Part shown: positions 16,731 through 24,535 of the stretch, piece by piece
Layout of the letters: the number at the start of each line of letters is the position of its first letter
Numbering within the stretch: position 1 is the first letter of the stretch
Source: an uncultured bacterium
GTDB taxonomy: Bacteria > Krumholzibacteriota > Krumholzibacteriia > LZORAL124-64-63
NCBI GenBank assembly: GCA_903912525.1
Contig: CAIWHK010000031.1
Span: 1 to 64,000 of the forward strand
Length of the DNA: 64,000 bases
Reading direction: 5' to 3'
Notes under the pieces: generated by a model
What the model was told of the DNA's origin: nothing
The model's database searches: none
What the model saw: only the letters and a program-made list of their open reading frames with translations
Program-made: the position numbers and the translations under genes

Positions 16731-17717
16731 ATGCAGATCGCCGGTCTGACCGATGCCCAGCACGCCGAGTACCTTGCCCTCGTCAATGCAGAGATCAGGC
16801 CATCGGGCCCGGGGACTACGGCGCTGGACGATTTCCCCCTCGCCCTGGGCCGGGACAACCTGGCCTGGATGCTGGCGGCCACTGACGGGCAGGGGCGCCT
16901 GGCCGGCGGCATCGCGACCCTAGTACGTACCTTTACAACCAGTTGCGGGGACATCGCGATCGGCGCGATCGGCAGCGTCGTCACGCGCGCCGATTGCCGC
17001 GGGCAAGGCCTGAGCGCCCGGTTGCAGGCCGCGGCGCTCGAACTGCTGCGGCGGCAGGAGGTGCCGCTGGCGGCACTCTGGACCGATCGGCCGGAAATTT
17101 ATGCCGGTCGGGGGTTCGTTCCGGCCGGCTGGGAATGGCACGCCGGGCTCGAGACGGCCGCATTGCCGGTACCGGCGCCGGTTGGGGTCGTGCTGCGGGA
17201 GTGGGCGCCCGGCGACTTGTCGGCCACCCAGCATTTGTACGAAAGGCACCGCTGGCGCACACACCGTCGCGAAGGGGACGCCTCCCGGCTGTACGGGATG
17301 CCGGGAACCCGCGGCCTGGTGGCCGAATCCGGCGGCGTGGTCCGCGCCACGGTTTTCTGCGGCAAGGGCGCCGACTTTCCCGACTACGTTACCGAATGGG
17401 GCGGCGACCATGACCTGGTGCTGTGCCTGCTCGGGCTGGCCCGGGCCCGGGCCCTGGCGACGGCTATCCTGGTCCCGGCGGGCGAAGAAGCGTTCGCCGG
17501 CCGCCTCGCCGGGCTGGGCGCGCTTCCGCTGGCGCTGCCGGCCGGGTGCTGGGCCGTGCCGCGCCCGGACATCCTGTTGGGCGCCGCACAAAAAGCAGGG
17601 GTAGCGCCCCCGCCCGCGCCCGATGATGCGCGCGCCTGGCTGGGCGGCGTCACCGCCGACGGGGACGTCGAGCCGGGCCCGCTCGCGCTGGCGGTCTGGG
17701 GGTTCGACTCCGTATGA
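16731..17717 (+). CDS. GNAT-family N-acetyltransferase
   Basis: Protein of 328 aa with an N-terminal GNAT fold. The acetyl-CoA loop is visible near residues 85-96 (TRADCRGQGLSARLQ, an RxxGxS/A type), followed by LWTDRPEIYAGRGFVPAGW, the GNAT motif B region. The C-terminal half has a second, weaker GNAT-like or sterol-carrier-like half, so the architecture may be Eis-like. ATG 16731 has a GGAG ribosome-binding site. It overlaps the next glycosyltransferase by 4 bases (ATGA). The position between flagellins and two sugar transferases suggests a role in modifying flagellin or its glycan; the substrate cannot be read from sequence. Confidence 0.8.
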   Translation: MQIAGLTDAQHAEYLALVNAEIRPSGPGTTALDDFPLALGRDNLAWMLAATDGQGRLAGGIATLVRTFTTSCGDIAIGAIGSVVTRADCRGQGLSARLQAAALELLRRQEVPLAALWTDRPEIYAGRGFVPAGWEWHAGLETAALPVPAPVGVVLREWAPGDLSATQHLYERHRWRTHRREGDASRLYGMPGTRGLVAESGGVVRATVFCGKGADFPDYVTEWGGDHDLVLCLLGLARARALATAILVPAGEEAFAGRLAGLGALPLALPAGCWAVPRPDILLGAAQKAGVAPPPAPDDARAWLGGVTADGDVEPGPLALAVWGFDSV

Positions 17718-18844
17718 CGCAACTGTCGCTGGTCATGATCGTCATGGATGCCGCGGACCTGCTGCCGGGATTCCTCGCGCATCACGCCGGGTTGTGGGAC
17801 GAGGCGGTGATCGTCGACACCGGTTCCCGCGATGCGACGGCGTCGCTGGCCGCGGCCGCCGGGGCGCGGGTGCTCGACCGGCCGTGGCAGGACGATTTTT
17901 CGGCGGCGCGCAACGCCGGACTGGCGGAAGCCAGCGGTACGACGGCGCTCCTGCTCGATGCCGATGAGCGGATCGCGGCCGGCGACTTCGCAGCCGTCCG
18001 TGCCGCCGCGGGTGAGGCCTGCGCCTGGCTGCAGGAGACGATCAACTACACGGACCAGCGTTCGCACCTTGAGTGGCGTCCTGTGCGCGGGCGCTACCCG
18101 GCCGAGGAGCAGGGCCACAGCGGCTACTTCGCCGCGCGGCGGGTCGGATTGTTCCCCCTGCGCGGCGACATCCGGTTCGTCGGTCGCATCCATGAATCGG
18201 TGCTCCCGTCGTGTGAGGCCGCCGGCGTGCCCGTGCGGACACTCGAAGTCCCCGTGCACCACTATGGCTATGTGCGAACGGCAGCCGTCGATGCCGGCCG
18301 GCGTGAGCTGTACGAACGCCTGGCCGCGAGCAAGCTCGCCGAGGCGCCCGGGGACTGGGGGGCGCGCCTCGAATACGCGACGGCCCTGCTCGAGGGCGGG
18401 CGCCCCGCAGAGGCCGCCACGGTACTGGCGGTGCTGGCGGCCGGACCAGGCGGCCTGCGGCCGGTGGCGCGTGGCCGTTTCCTGCTGGCCCGCCTGCGCC
18501 GGGAGGAGGGGCGAAGCGCCGAGGCCGGCGATCTGCTCGCCGCGGCCGTGGCCGACGACCCGACGTTCGTCTTCGGCTGGGTCGAGCGCGTGCGTTGGCT
18601 GGCCGCGGCCGAACGCTGGCGCGAGGCCTTCGACGCGCTGACGACGGCGCGCGCCGCCTGCGGCGCCGACGAGGCGCTTCTAGATCGCGAGGAACTCGTG
18701 GCGCTCGTCCGCACCGGGCAACTCGATGCTGCGCGCGCACTGGCCGCGCGACTGGCGGCGGCGTGCCCCGGTTGGTCGGAGATCGTCGCACTCGACCAGC
18801 GCCTGTCGCGGCAGCCATCGTCCGGAGGACCCGTTGAACCGTGA
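17714..18844 (+). CDS. Family 2 glycosyltransferase with TPR-like tail (copy 1)
   Basis: 376 aa. Residues 1-200 are a GT2 (GT-A) domain: LSLVMIVMDAADLL start, VIVDTGSRDAT nucleotide-binding region, DDFSAARNA, and the metal-binding DxD-type motif in LLLDADERIA; a GRIHE block follows. Residues 200-370 are helical repeats of TPR type. Cytoplasmic GT2-TPR enzymes often glycosylate proteins or act on flagellin. It is translationally coupled to the acetyltransferase and overlaps copy 2 by 11 bases. The flagellin cluster 1.2 kb away is the obvious candidate target. This is inference from position. Confidence 0.85.
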   Translation: MTQLSLVMIVMDAADLLPGFLAHHAGLWDEAVIVDTGSRDATASLAAAAGARVLDRPWQDDFSAARNAGLAEASGTTALLLDADERIAAGDFAAVRAAAGEACAWLQETINYTDQRSHLEWRPVRGRYPAEEQGHSGYFAARRVGLFPLRGDIRFVGRIHESVLPSCEAAGVPVRTLEVPVHHYGYVRTAAVDAGRRELYERLAASKLAEAPGDWGARLEYATALLEGGRPAEAATVLAVLAAGPGGLRPVARGRFLLARLRREEGRSAEAGDLLAAAVADDPTFVFGWVERVRWLAAAERWREAFDALTTARAACGADEALLDREELVALVRTGQLDAARALAARLAAACPGWSEIVALDQRLSRQPSSGGPVEP

Positions 18845-19898
18845 CACCGTGACCCGCGAACCCCTCATCAGCCTGGCTGTGATCGCGCGCGACGAGGCGG
18901 CTTCGCTGCCTCGCCTGCTGGACGGCCACCGCCGGTTGTGGGACGAGGCGATCGTGATCGACACGGGATCGCGCGACGACACGGTGGCCGTAGCGCGGCG
19001 GCTCGGCGCTCGTGTGGAGGCCTTCGCGTGGTGCGACGACTTCAGCGCCGCACGGAACGCCGCCCTCGCCTGCTGCCGGGGGCCCTGGGTGCTGGTTCTG
19101 GATGCGGACGAGCATATCGCGTCAGCCGATCAGGAGGGCTTGCGCGCCCTGGTGGCCGCCGCCGAACCTGCCGGCATCATCCTGCCGCAGTGGAACTATG
19201 CCGACGACCCGGGGCTTGTGGGCTGGGTTCCGGTTGGCTCCGACCGGGCCACGGAGGCGGAGGGCGCTCCCGGCTACGTCATCGCCCACCAGGTACGCCT
19301 GTTCCCGGCTGCCGATGCGCTGCGCTACTGCGGCCGTGTCCACGAGACGATCGAGCCGTCACTCCTGGCGTCGGGCCTCGGGCTGGTCACGGCGGCGATT
19401 CCCGTCCACCACAGCGGCCACCGGGGCGCTCCGTTCCGCGAGGCCGAACGCGTGGCGCGCGACGGGCGCCTGTTGCGCCTGAAACTGCACGAGGAGCCGA
19501 CCAACCCGCGGGCCCGCTACGAGATGGCGGTTCAGTTGCTGAAAGAGAGCCAGCCCGACCTGGCCCGGCGCCTGCTCGAATCCCTGGTCGCGGCGGCACC
19601 CGACGGCGCCCGCAGTTTCGAGGCCTGGAGCCTCCTGGGGCGTCTGGCTCTGGCTTCCGGAGACCGGGAGGGTGCCCGCGACGCCACTTCCCGGGCCATC
19701 GGTCTGCGGCCGGACCTGGCCGAGGGCTGGCTGGATCTCGTCCGCGTCCGCTGGCTGACAGGTGACCAGGCTGGTGCCCGCCGGGCCCTCTCGGAGTTCG
19801 CGCGGCTGTTCCCGAAAGATCCGCGCCTGCCGGCCCTGACGGCTCAAGTTCAAGCCCCGCCTGCCGATAACAATTTTACGGGCGGCATGGGCTCCTGA
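18834..19898 (+). CDS. Family 2 glycosyltransferase with TPR-like tail (copy 2)
   Basis: 354 aa, paralogous to the previous gene: LISLAVIARDEAAS start, VIDTGSRDDTV, DDFSAARNAAL, LDADEHIAS and GRVHE, then TPR-like repeats from about residue 215. The start is TTG 18834, chosen because GGAGGA lies 4-5 bases before it and it overlaps the upstream stop; GTG 18849 is the alternative. The two copies share motifs and architecture, which points to duplication followed by specialisation, possibly for successive sugars. The last 55 bases of coding sequence contain the flgM sigma28 promoter and use codons (CAA, GTT, AAT, TTT) that are otherwise avoided here. Confidence 0.85.
   Translation: MNRDTVTREPLISLAVIARDEAASLPRLLDGHRRLWDEAIVIDTGSRDDTVAVARRLGARVEAFAWCDDFSAARNAALACCRGPWVLVLDADEHIASADQEGLRALVAAAEPAGIILPQWNYADDPGLVGWVPVGSDRATEAEGAPGYVIAHQVRLFPAADALRYCGRVHETIEPSLLASGLGLVTAAIPVHHSGHRGAPFREAERVARDGRLLRLKLHEEPTNPRARYEMAVQLLKESQPDLARRLLESLVAAAPDGARSFEAWSLLGRLALASGDREGARDATSRAIGLRPDLAEGWLDLVRVRWLTGDQAGARRALSEFARLFPKDPRLPALTAQVQAPPADNNFTGGMGS
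19844..19870 (+). promoter_or_regulatory. Sigma28 (FliA) promoter of flgM
   Basis: TCAAGTTC, 11 bases, GCCGATAA. The -10 is a perfect match to the FliA consensus and the -35 matches six of eight (consensus TAAAGTTT). It sits inside the 3' end of the glycosyltransferase gene, about 109 bases before flgM. FliA-driven flgM transcription is known in enteric bacteria. Confidence 0.85.
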
Positions 19899-19899
19899 T

Positions 19900-19915
19900 C
19901 GGCATCGGGCTTGCA
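19900..19915 (+). promoter_or_regulatory. Sigma54 promoter of flgM
   Basis: CGGCATCGGGCTTGCA: GG and GC separated by exactly 10 bases, with -24 GGCA and -12 TTGCA matching the consensus TGGCAC-N5-TTGCA. It starts 2 bases after the glycosyltransferase stop and would start transcription near 19926, about 50 bases before flgM. Confidence 0.7.
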
Positions 19916-19978
19916 TTCGGAACCACGCAACGTGAACGGCAACCACAGCTTCAATACGGTCAACCAGGCAGGTTCGTG

Positions 19979-20335
19979 ATGGCCATGGACAAGATCAACG
20001 GGTCGCCGCTGCTGCGGCAGGGGATCCTGGACCGGTTTCGCGGCGCGGAGCGCGGTGCGGGCCAGACCGGGACAAACCTCGGTTCAATCGCCGACCCGAC
20101 CGCCGGGACCACCGCGGACAAGGCGGATATCAGCGATGCCGCCCGTCGCCTGATCGACCTGAGGCAGGCTGTGGATGTCGGTCGCCGCGCGCTGGCGGAC
20201 CTGCCCGACGTGCGACCGGAAAAGGTCGCGGCCGCACGGGAACGGTTGGCCACCGGCTTCTACAATTCGGTCGAGGTGCGCGACGCTGTCGCCGAACGCG
20301 TGGCTGGCGTCGTCGCCGGCATCGAGAGCCTCTAG
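19979..20335 (+). CDS. flgM: Anti-sigma28 factor FlgM
   Basis: 118-aa protein with a flexible N-terminal half and a C-terminal FlgM domain: DKADISDAARRLIDLRQAVD (about residues 45-64), DLPDVRPEKVAAARERLATGFY, then a last helix DAVAERVAGVVAGI. FlgM holds FliA inactive until the hook is finished and FlgM is exported. The start ATG 19979 has an AGG 6 bases upstream; GTG 19976 and ATG 19985 are alternatives. A tandem sigma28/sigma54 promoter pair and its own terminator make it monocistronic, unlike the flgM-flgN arrangement of many bacteria. Confidence 0.85.
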   Translation: MAMDKINGSPLLRQGILDRFRGAERGAGQTGTNLGSIADPTAGTTADKADISDAARRLIDLRQAVDVGRRALADLPDVRPEKVAAARERLATGFYNSVEVRDAVAERVAGVVAGIESL

Positions 20336-20382
20336 ACCGCAAGCTCAGCGGTCGGCGCCACGGCGCCGCCGCGCACAGGAGA

Positions 20383-20412
20383 GGGATTCCGCTTGGCGGG
20401 GTCCCTTTTCTT
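20383..20412 (+). terminator. Intrinsic terminator of flgM
   Basis: 10-bp stem GGGATTCCGC/GCGGGGTCCC (two G-U pairs) with a 3-base loop, followed by TTTTCTT. It lies 47 bases past the flgM stop, before the kinase gene. An AT-rich patch (20411-20440) follows, which may hold the kinase promoter; I could not assign clear -35/-10 boxes there. Confidence 0.8.
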
Positions 20413-20489
20413 GTTGCATGACATGGTAAATATCTTTACAGTTGCGGGGCGGCGCCGAGAGCCAACCCCAACCGGACGGCTGCCTTGCG

Positions 20490-22763
20490 ATGATCGACGG
20501 CAAGCTCTTCGACCTCCCGAGGCCCTGGCCCGCCGATGCGGTGTGGCTTGGTCCGGCCGGCTGGCCCGCCGAACACGTCGAACCGGGGCCGGGGAGCATC
20601 ATCCACCGTGATCCCGCCGCGGCGCTGGCCTGGCTGAGTGACGCCGCGCTTGCCGACGTCACCCGTTCCCGCCTCATCATCATCCACCAGGATGCCTTTG
20701 CCGGGCATGACGGCGCCGACCGCCTTGCCGGTTGGCTCGAATCCGTTTCGGCGCTGCGCGCTCCCCTGCTGCCGATGCTCTTGCACGGCGATCTCCCGGC
20801 TCCGCAGCTGGTCGAGTTCTTCCGTGCCGGCCTGTTCGATGCGATGGCTGTGCCGGTCGCCCGCGCGGCGTGGGTGAACATGTTGATCCGCGCCGAAAAA
20901 CAGATCGAGAAGCGGCACCAGGGTCGGCTCCTGCTGGCTTCGGCCGGCCACACGCGCGAGACGCTCCGCAAGTTGCAGAAGGAACTGGGCCAGGAGCAGG
21001 AGACACCGGCTGAACTGCTGCGTGCGCGCGACAGCCTGCAGACCGCCAATCGCCAGTTAAGCGAGGCGATGGCCGAGCTCTCGCTGCTCTACCGCTTTGG
21101 GCGCGAACTGAGCGCCGCCAGCAACTGGGACACGGTGCTGCGCGAAATCCTCAGCAGCCTGACCGGCTTCATCGGTGCCGGCGGCGCGGCGCTCGTGCTG
21201 CGCGCGGCGGCCGGCGGCACGTACTCGCCCAGGCAGACCTGGCAGTGGGAAGAGAGCGCCTGGGACAAGGTGCTCGTCAATCTTCAGGACCAGGTCGATG
21301 CCGCGGTGGCCGAGAGCATCCTGGCGCCCGGCGTATTCCGCGTCGAGCCGGGGCGCGAGCCCGGCGGCTCGACCGGCCAGCGACTCATCGCGCTGCCGCT
21401 CGAGCACAATGACGTGCGCCTGGGCTACCTGCTGCTGCTGTTCGTCAGCCCGGAGGCGCGGGACGCCGTCTCGCGCCGCTACCTGCCCTTCCTGCAGACG
21501 GTGCGCGTGGTGCTGGCGGAGGAGATCGCCGGCGCGCAGCATTCCGATCGCGTGCGCGAAGTGGGGGCGTTCAATGCGCGTGTCCTGCAGACGGTCAGCA
21601 GTGCCATCTGGGTGACCGACGAGCGCGGCCGCACGGTCTACTGCAACCGCGCCGGCCAGGAGATGCTCACCGGCCAGGTCTTCGACGACACGACGCCCGA
21701 GGAATTCCTCTTCCGCGTCGGCCGCGGGCGCGGGACCGTGCCCGACCCGGCGCCGGGCCTGCCGGAACTGTTCCTCGACGCGCGCCTGACGCTGCCGGGC
21801 ACCGAGGGGCCGGTGCTTGCGATGCTCCGGGACGCGAGCGAGGCGGGCTTCCAGGGCGAGGGCGAAATCAGGCGCGACGACGGCGCGGCGATCCCCGTGC
21901 AGATGCAGACCTCGTTCATGCCGGGCCGCCAGCAGGGTGAACTGTGGCTGGTGGTCGTTGCCGAGGACCTGCGGCCCGCGCGGCGCCTGGAGAGCGAGCG
22001 GCTGCGCGCCGGGCGCCTGCAGACGCTGGTGGAGATGTCAGCCACGCTGGCGCACGAGATCCGCAACCCGCTGGCTGGGCTCAGCGCGCAGGCCGAATTG
22101 CTGGCCGCGCAGTTGCCTGACGGCGACCCGCGCGTGCGCTATCTCGACGTCATTACGCGCGAGGTCGAACGCATCAACGAGACCATCACGCGCATGCTCA
22201 ACTACGTACGCCCGTACGAACCGGCCCTCGGTGCCTGCCCCCTGTGGGAGACCGCCCGCGACGCGATCGACCTTGTGCGGCCGCGCGCAGCTGCCGCCTC
22301 GGTGGCGCTGGCGCTTGATGCCGGCGGCGAGGCGGACCCCGAAACCGCCTTCAAGCTGAACGCCGATTCGGGCCAGCTCAAGCAGGTGCTGCTGAACCTG
22401 CTGTTGAATGGGATCGATGCGGCGCCGGTCGGCGGGCGCGTCACCCTTGTGCTCGAACGGCACGACCGCTGCGACCTGCCGGACGCGCGCTCGGGCGGCC
22501 ACCGCTGGGGCGCCGGTGTCAGCTTCGAGGTGCGGGACAACGGGCCGGGCTTCCGTGACGGCGACACAGCCCGGCTGTTCCAGCCCTTTTTCACGACCAA
22601 GAGCTCGGGCACCGGCCTGGGCCTGTCGCTCTGCCAGAAGGTGGTCGGCGCGCACGGCGGCGAGATCCGCGCCGAGCGCCGCGACGACCTGACCGTTTTC
22701 CGTGTGATCCTGCCGGCGGACCCGTCCGCCGCGCTGCGCCAGAAGCAAGAGGAGGCCTCATGA
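20490..22763 (+). CDS. Cytoplasmic sensor histidine kinase (REC-like, GAF, PAS, HisKA, HATPase)
   Basis: NtrB-like kinase of 757 aa. N-terminal ~115 residues look like a degenerate receiver fold without a clear phospho-Asp. A coiled coil follows, then a GAF domain (about 190-340) and a PAS domain (about 355-470, NARVLQTVSSAIWVTDERG). The HisKA H-box is LAHEIRNPLAG, with His near residue 521. The ATPase has N-box LNLLLNGIDAA, DNGPGF and GTGLGLSL. No membrane segment is present, so it senses an internal signal. Start is uncertain: ATG 20490 is used, TTG 20442 is also open, and neither has a good ribosome-binding site. The stop overlaps the next gene (ATGA), its probable response regulator. Confidence 0.9.
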   Translation: MIDGKLFDLPRPWPADAVWLGPAGWPAEHVEPGPGSIIHRDPAAALAWLSDAALADVTRSRLIIIHQDAFAGHDGADRLAGWLESVSALRAPLLPMLLHGDLPAPQLVEFFRAGLFDAMAVPVARAAWVNMLIRAEKQIEKRHQGRLLLASAGHTRETLRKLQKELGQEQETPAELLRARDSLQTANRQLSEAMAELSLLYRFGRELSAASNWDTVLREILSSLTGFIGAGGAALVLRAAAGGTYSPRQTWQWEESAWDKVLVNLQDQVDAAVAESILAPGVFRVEPGREPGGSTGQRLIALPLEHNDVRLGYLLLLFVSPEARDAVSRRYLPFLQTVRVVLAEEIAGAQHSDRVREVGAFNARVLQTVSSAIWVTDERGRTVYCNRAGQEMLTGQVFDDTTPEEFLFRVGRGRGTVPDPAPGLPELFLDARLTLPGTEGPVLAMLRDASEAGFQGEGEIRRDDGAAIPVQMQTSFMPGRQQGELWLVVVAEDLRPARRLESERLRAGRLQTLVEMSATLAHEIRNPLAGLSAQAELLAAQLPDGDPRVRYLDVITREVERINETITRMLNYVRPYEPALGACPLWETARDAIDLVRPRAAAASVALALDAGGEADPETAFKLNADSGQLKQVLLNLLLNGIDAAPVGGRVTLVLERHDRCDLPDARSGGHRWGAGVSFEVRDNGPGFRDGDTARLFQPFFTTKSSGTGLGLSLCQKVVGAHGGEIRAERRDDLTVFRVILPADPSAALRQKQEEAS

Positions 22764-24199
22764 ACCCCAGGATCCTGATCGTCGATGACGAGGCGACCAT
22801 CCGCGCCTCTCTGTTGGAAGCCCTCGCGGCCGACGGCTACGAGACCGACGCCGCCGAAACCGGCGAGGAGGCGCTGGCCCGCTGCCACGCCACCGCCTAC
22901 GACCTGGTCGTCACCGACCTGAAGCTGCCGGGCGTCAGCGGTCTCGAGATCCTGCAGGCCATGCGCAACCAGGGTAAACAGACGCCGGTCATCATGATGA
23001 CCGCCTACGGCGACGTCGACACCGCGGTCAGCGCCATGCGGCTGGGCGCCTACGACTTCATCCCCAAGCCGTTCAAGTTGACGATGCTGCGCAAGCAGGT
23101 GCGCGCAGCCCTGCGCGCGACGTCCGAGCCGACGGGCCTGGCGGAAGTGGTCGAGGCTCCCGCGGCCGCGCCGACGGCCGCCACCGCCAGCCTCGACGGC
23201 CAGTACATGCGGATGATCCGCTCGTGCCCGGGGCTCGAGAAGGTGGCGCGCGTGCTCGAGAAGATCGGCCACAGCCGAAGCGGCAACGACACGTCGATCC
23301 TGATCGGCGGCGAATCCGGCTCCGGCAAGGAGATCGTGGCGCGAGCCATCCACGAGGTCTCTTCGGTCCGCAACGAACGTTTCATGGAGATCAATTGCGC
23401 GGCCGTGCCCGAGACGCTGCTCGAGAGCGAGCTCTTTGGCCACGCGAAGGGCGCTTTCACCGACGCGAAGACCGCGAAGGAAGGCCTGTTCGAACTGGCC
23501 GGGGGCGGGACCATCTTCCTGGACGAGATCGGCGAGATGGGCATCCTGCTGCAGAGCCGCCTGCTTCGCGTGCTCGAGAACCGGCGTTGCCGGCGCGTGG
23601 GAGGGAAGGACGACTACGAAGTGCGCGCGCGCATCGTCGCCGCCACCAACCGCAAGCTGAGCGAGGCGATCGAGGCCGGGACCTTCCGCAACGACCTCTA
23701 TTTCCGACTGCAGGTAGTGGAAATCGACGTGCCGCCGCTGCGCGAGCGGCCGCAGGACCTCGAGATCCTGGTCAACGCGTTCCTGCGCGAACTGAACACG
23801 CAACTGGGCCTGCGCACCGAGCCGATCGACGCCGCGATGCTGGAGACCCTGCAGCGCTACCCGTGGCCCGGCAACGTCCGCGAACTGAAGAACGTCCTGA
23901 AGCGGATCATGATCCTGGAAGAGCCCGAACGGCTGGCCGAGAGCCACTTCCCGCCGCACATCCTGGACGGCCGCAACCCGCGCTCGTCCGCCCGGGCGGG
24001 CACGACGGGCCTCACCGGCCTGCAGCCGCTGGCCGAGGTCGAGCGGACGCAGATCCTGTACACCCTCGAGATGACGGACAACAACAAGTCGAAAGCGGCC
24101 CGCATCCTCGGCATCAGCCGGCAGACGTTGCGGGAGAAGCTGCGGCAGTACGGCGAGGTCGACGACGGCGACCTCAAGAGCGCCGAAGCCGAGGCCTGA
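22760..24199 (+). CDS. Sigma54-dependent response regulator with GAFTDA variant
   Basis: NtrC-type activator of 479 aa. Receiver domain 1-120 with phospho-acceptor Asp in VTDLKLPG. The AAA+ domain (about 150-390) has Walker A GGESGSGKE and Walker B IFLDEIGEM. The Fis-type HTH is near residues 430-465 (KAARILGISRQTLREKLRQY). The sigma54-contact loop reads GAFTDA rather than GAFTGA; this variant occurs in natural activators but may alter sigma54 interaction. It is translationally coupled to the kinase and followed by a long hairpin. Target genes are unknown; the nearby sigma54 promoters (19900, 24469, 42975) are candidates. Confidence 0.92.
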   Translation: MNPRILIVDDEATIRASLLEALAADGYETDAAETGEEALARCHATAYDLVVTDLKLPGVSGLEILQAMRNQGKQTPVIMMTAYGDVDTAVSAMRLGAYDFIPKPFKLTMLRKQVRAALRATSEPTGLAEVVEAPAAAPTAATASLDGQYMRMIRSCPGLEKVARVLEKIGHSRSGNDTSILIGGESGSGKEIVARAIHEVSSVRNERFMEINCAAVPETLLESELFGHAKGAFTDAKTAKEGLFELAGGGTIFLDEIGEMGILLQSRLLRVLENRRCRRVGGKDDYEVRARIVAATNRKLSEAIEAGTFRNDLYFRLQVVEIDVPPLRERPQDLEILVNAFLRELNTQLGLRTEPIDAAMLETLQRYPWPGNVRELKNVLKRIMILEEPERLAESHFPPHILDGRNPRSSARAGTTGLTGLQPLAEVERTQILYTLEMTDNNKSKAARILGISRQTLREKLRQYGEVDDGDLKSAEAEA

Positions 24200-24224
24200 G
24201 GCCCGGTTGACAGCTGACCGACAC

Positions 24225-24265
24225 GCGGGCAGGGGCTGGCAAGTGATTGTCCAGCCCCTGCCCGC
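24225..24265 (+). terminator. Long hairpin after the kinase/regulator operon
   Basis: Perfect 15-bp stem, GCGGGCAGGGGCTGG and its complement, with an 11-base loop, 25 bases past the regulator stop. No U-run follows. It most likely ends or stabilises the two-gene mRNA. The rest of the 24200-24535 gap holds an AT-rich segment (24330-24420) and a sigma54 promoter. Confidence 0.65.
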
Positions 24266-24468
24266 TGCTGTCCATCCACTGGCCGCGCCGCATCACAACA
24301 CCCCGGCGGCAGCTATCACCATCGGTTCGGGCGCTGTTGACCATATCTAGAAACTTCTTCAAGTGCGGCATCCAGCCTTCTGCCATAAAACAAGTTACAG
24401 GCATGGTTTTCAATCGACCGGCGCCCGCTTCCGCCGCCGGCGGCACGAATTGCCCGGTTCGCTCCGGA

Positions 24469-24484
24469 CGGCACGCCGCTTGCG
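24469..24484 (+). promoter_or_regulatory. Sigma54 promoter of the early flagellar operon
   Basis: CGGCACGCCGCTTGCG: all core positions of TGGCACG-N4-TTGC match except the first base, with the required 10 bases between GG and GC. Predicted start near 24495, about 40 bases before the first gene. An AT-rich segment with GTTACA at 24394-24399 lies upstream, where an activator could bind. Confidence 0.85.
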
Positions 24485-24535
24485 CTGGCGAAACCGGACG
24501 GGACGATTGTGCCCATGAGGGGGAAAAAGGAAGCC

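Noticed and set aside
24441-24454. GGCACGAATTGCC (24442) and GGCACGAGTTGCC (34643) as sigma54 promoters
   Set aside because: Both have the boxes but only 8 bases between GG and GC, one helical step off. The first is next to the real promoter at 24469-24484, the second is in the fliJ-motE gap with no other support.
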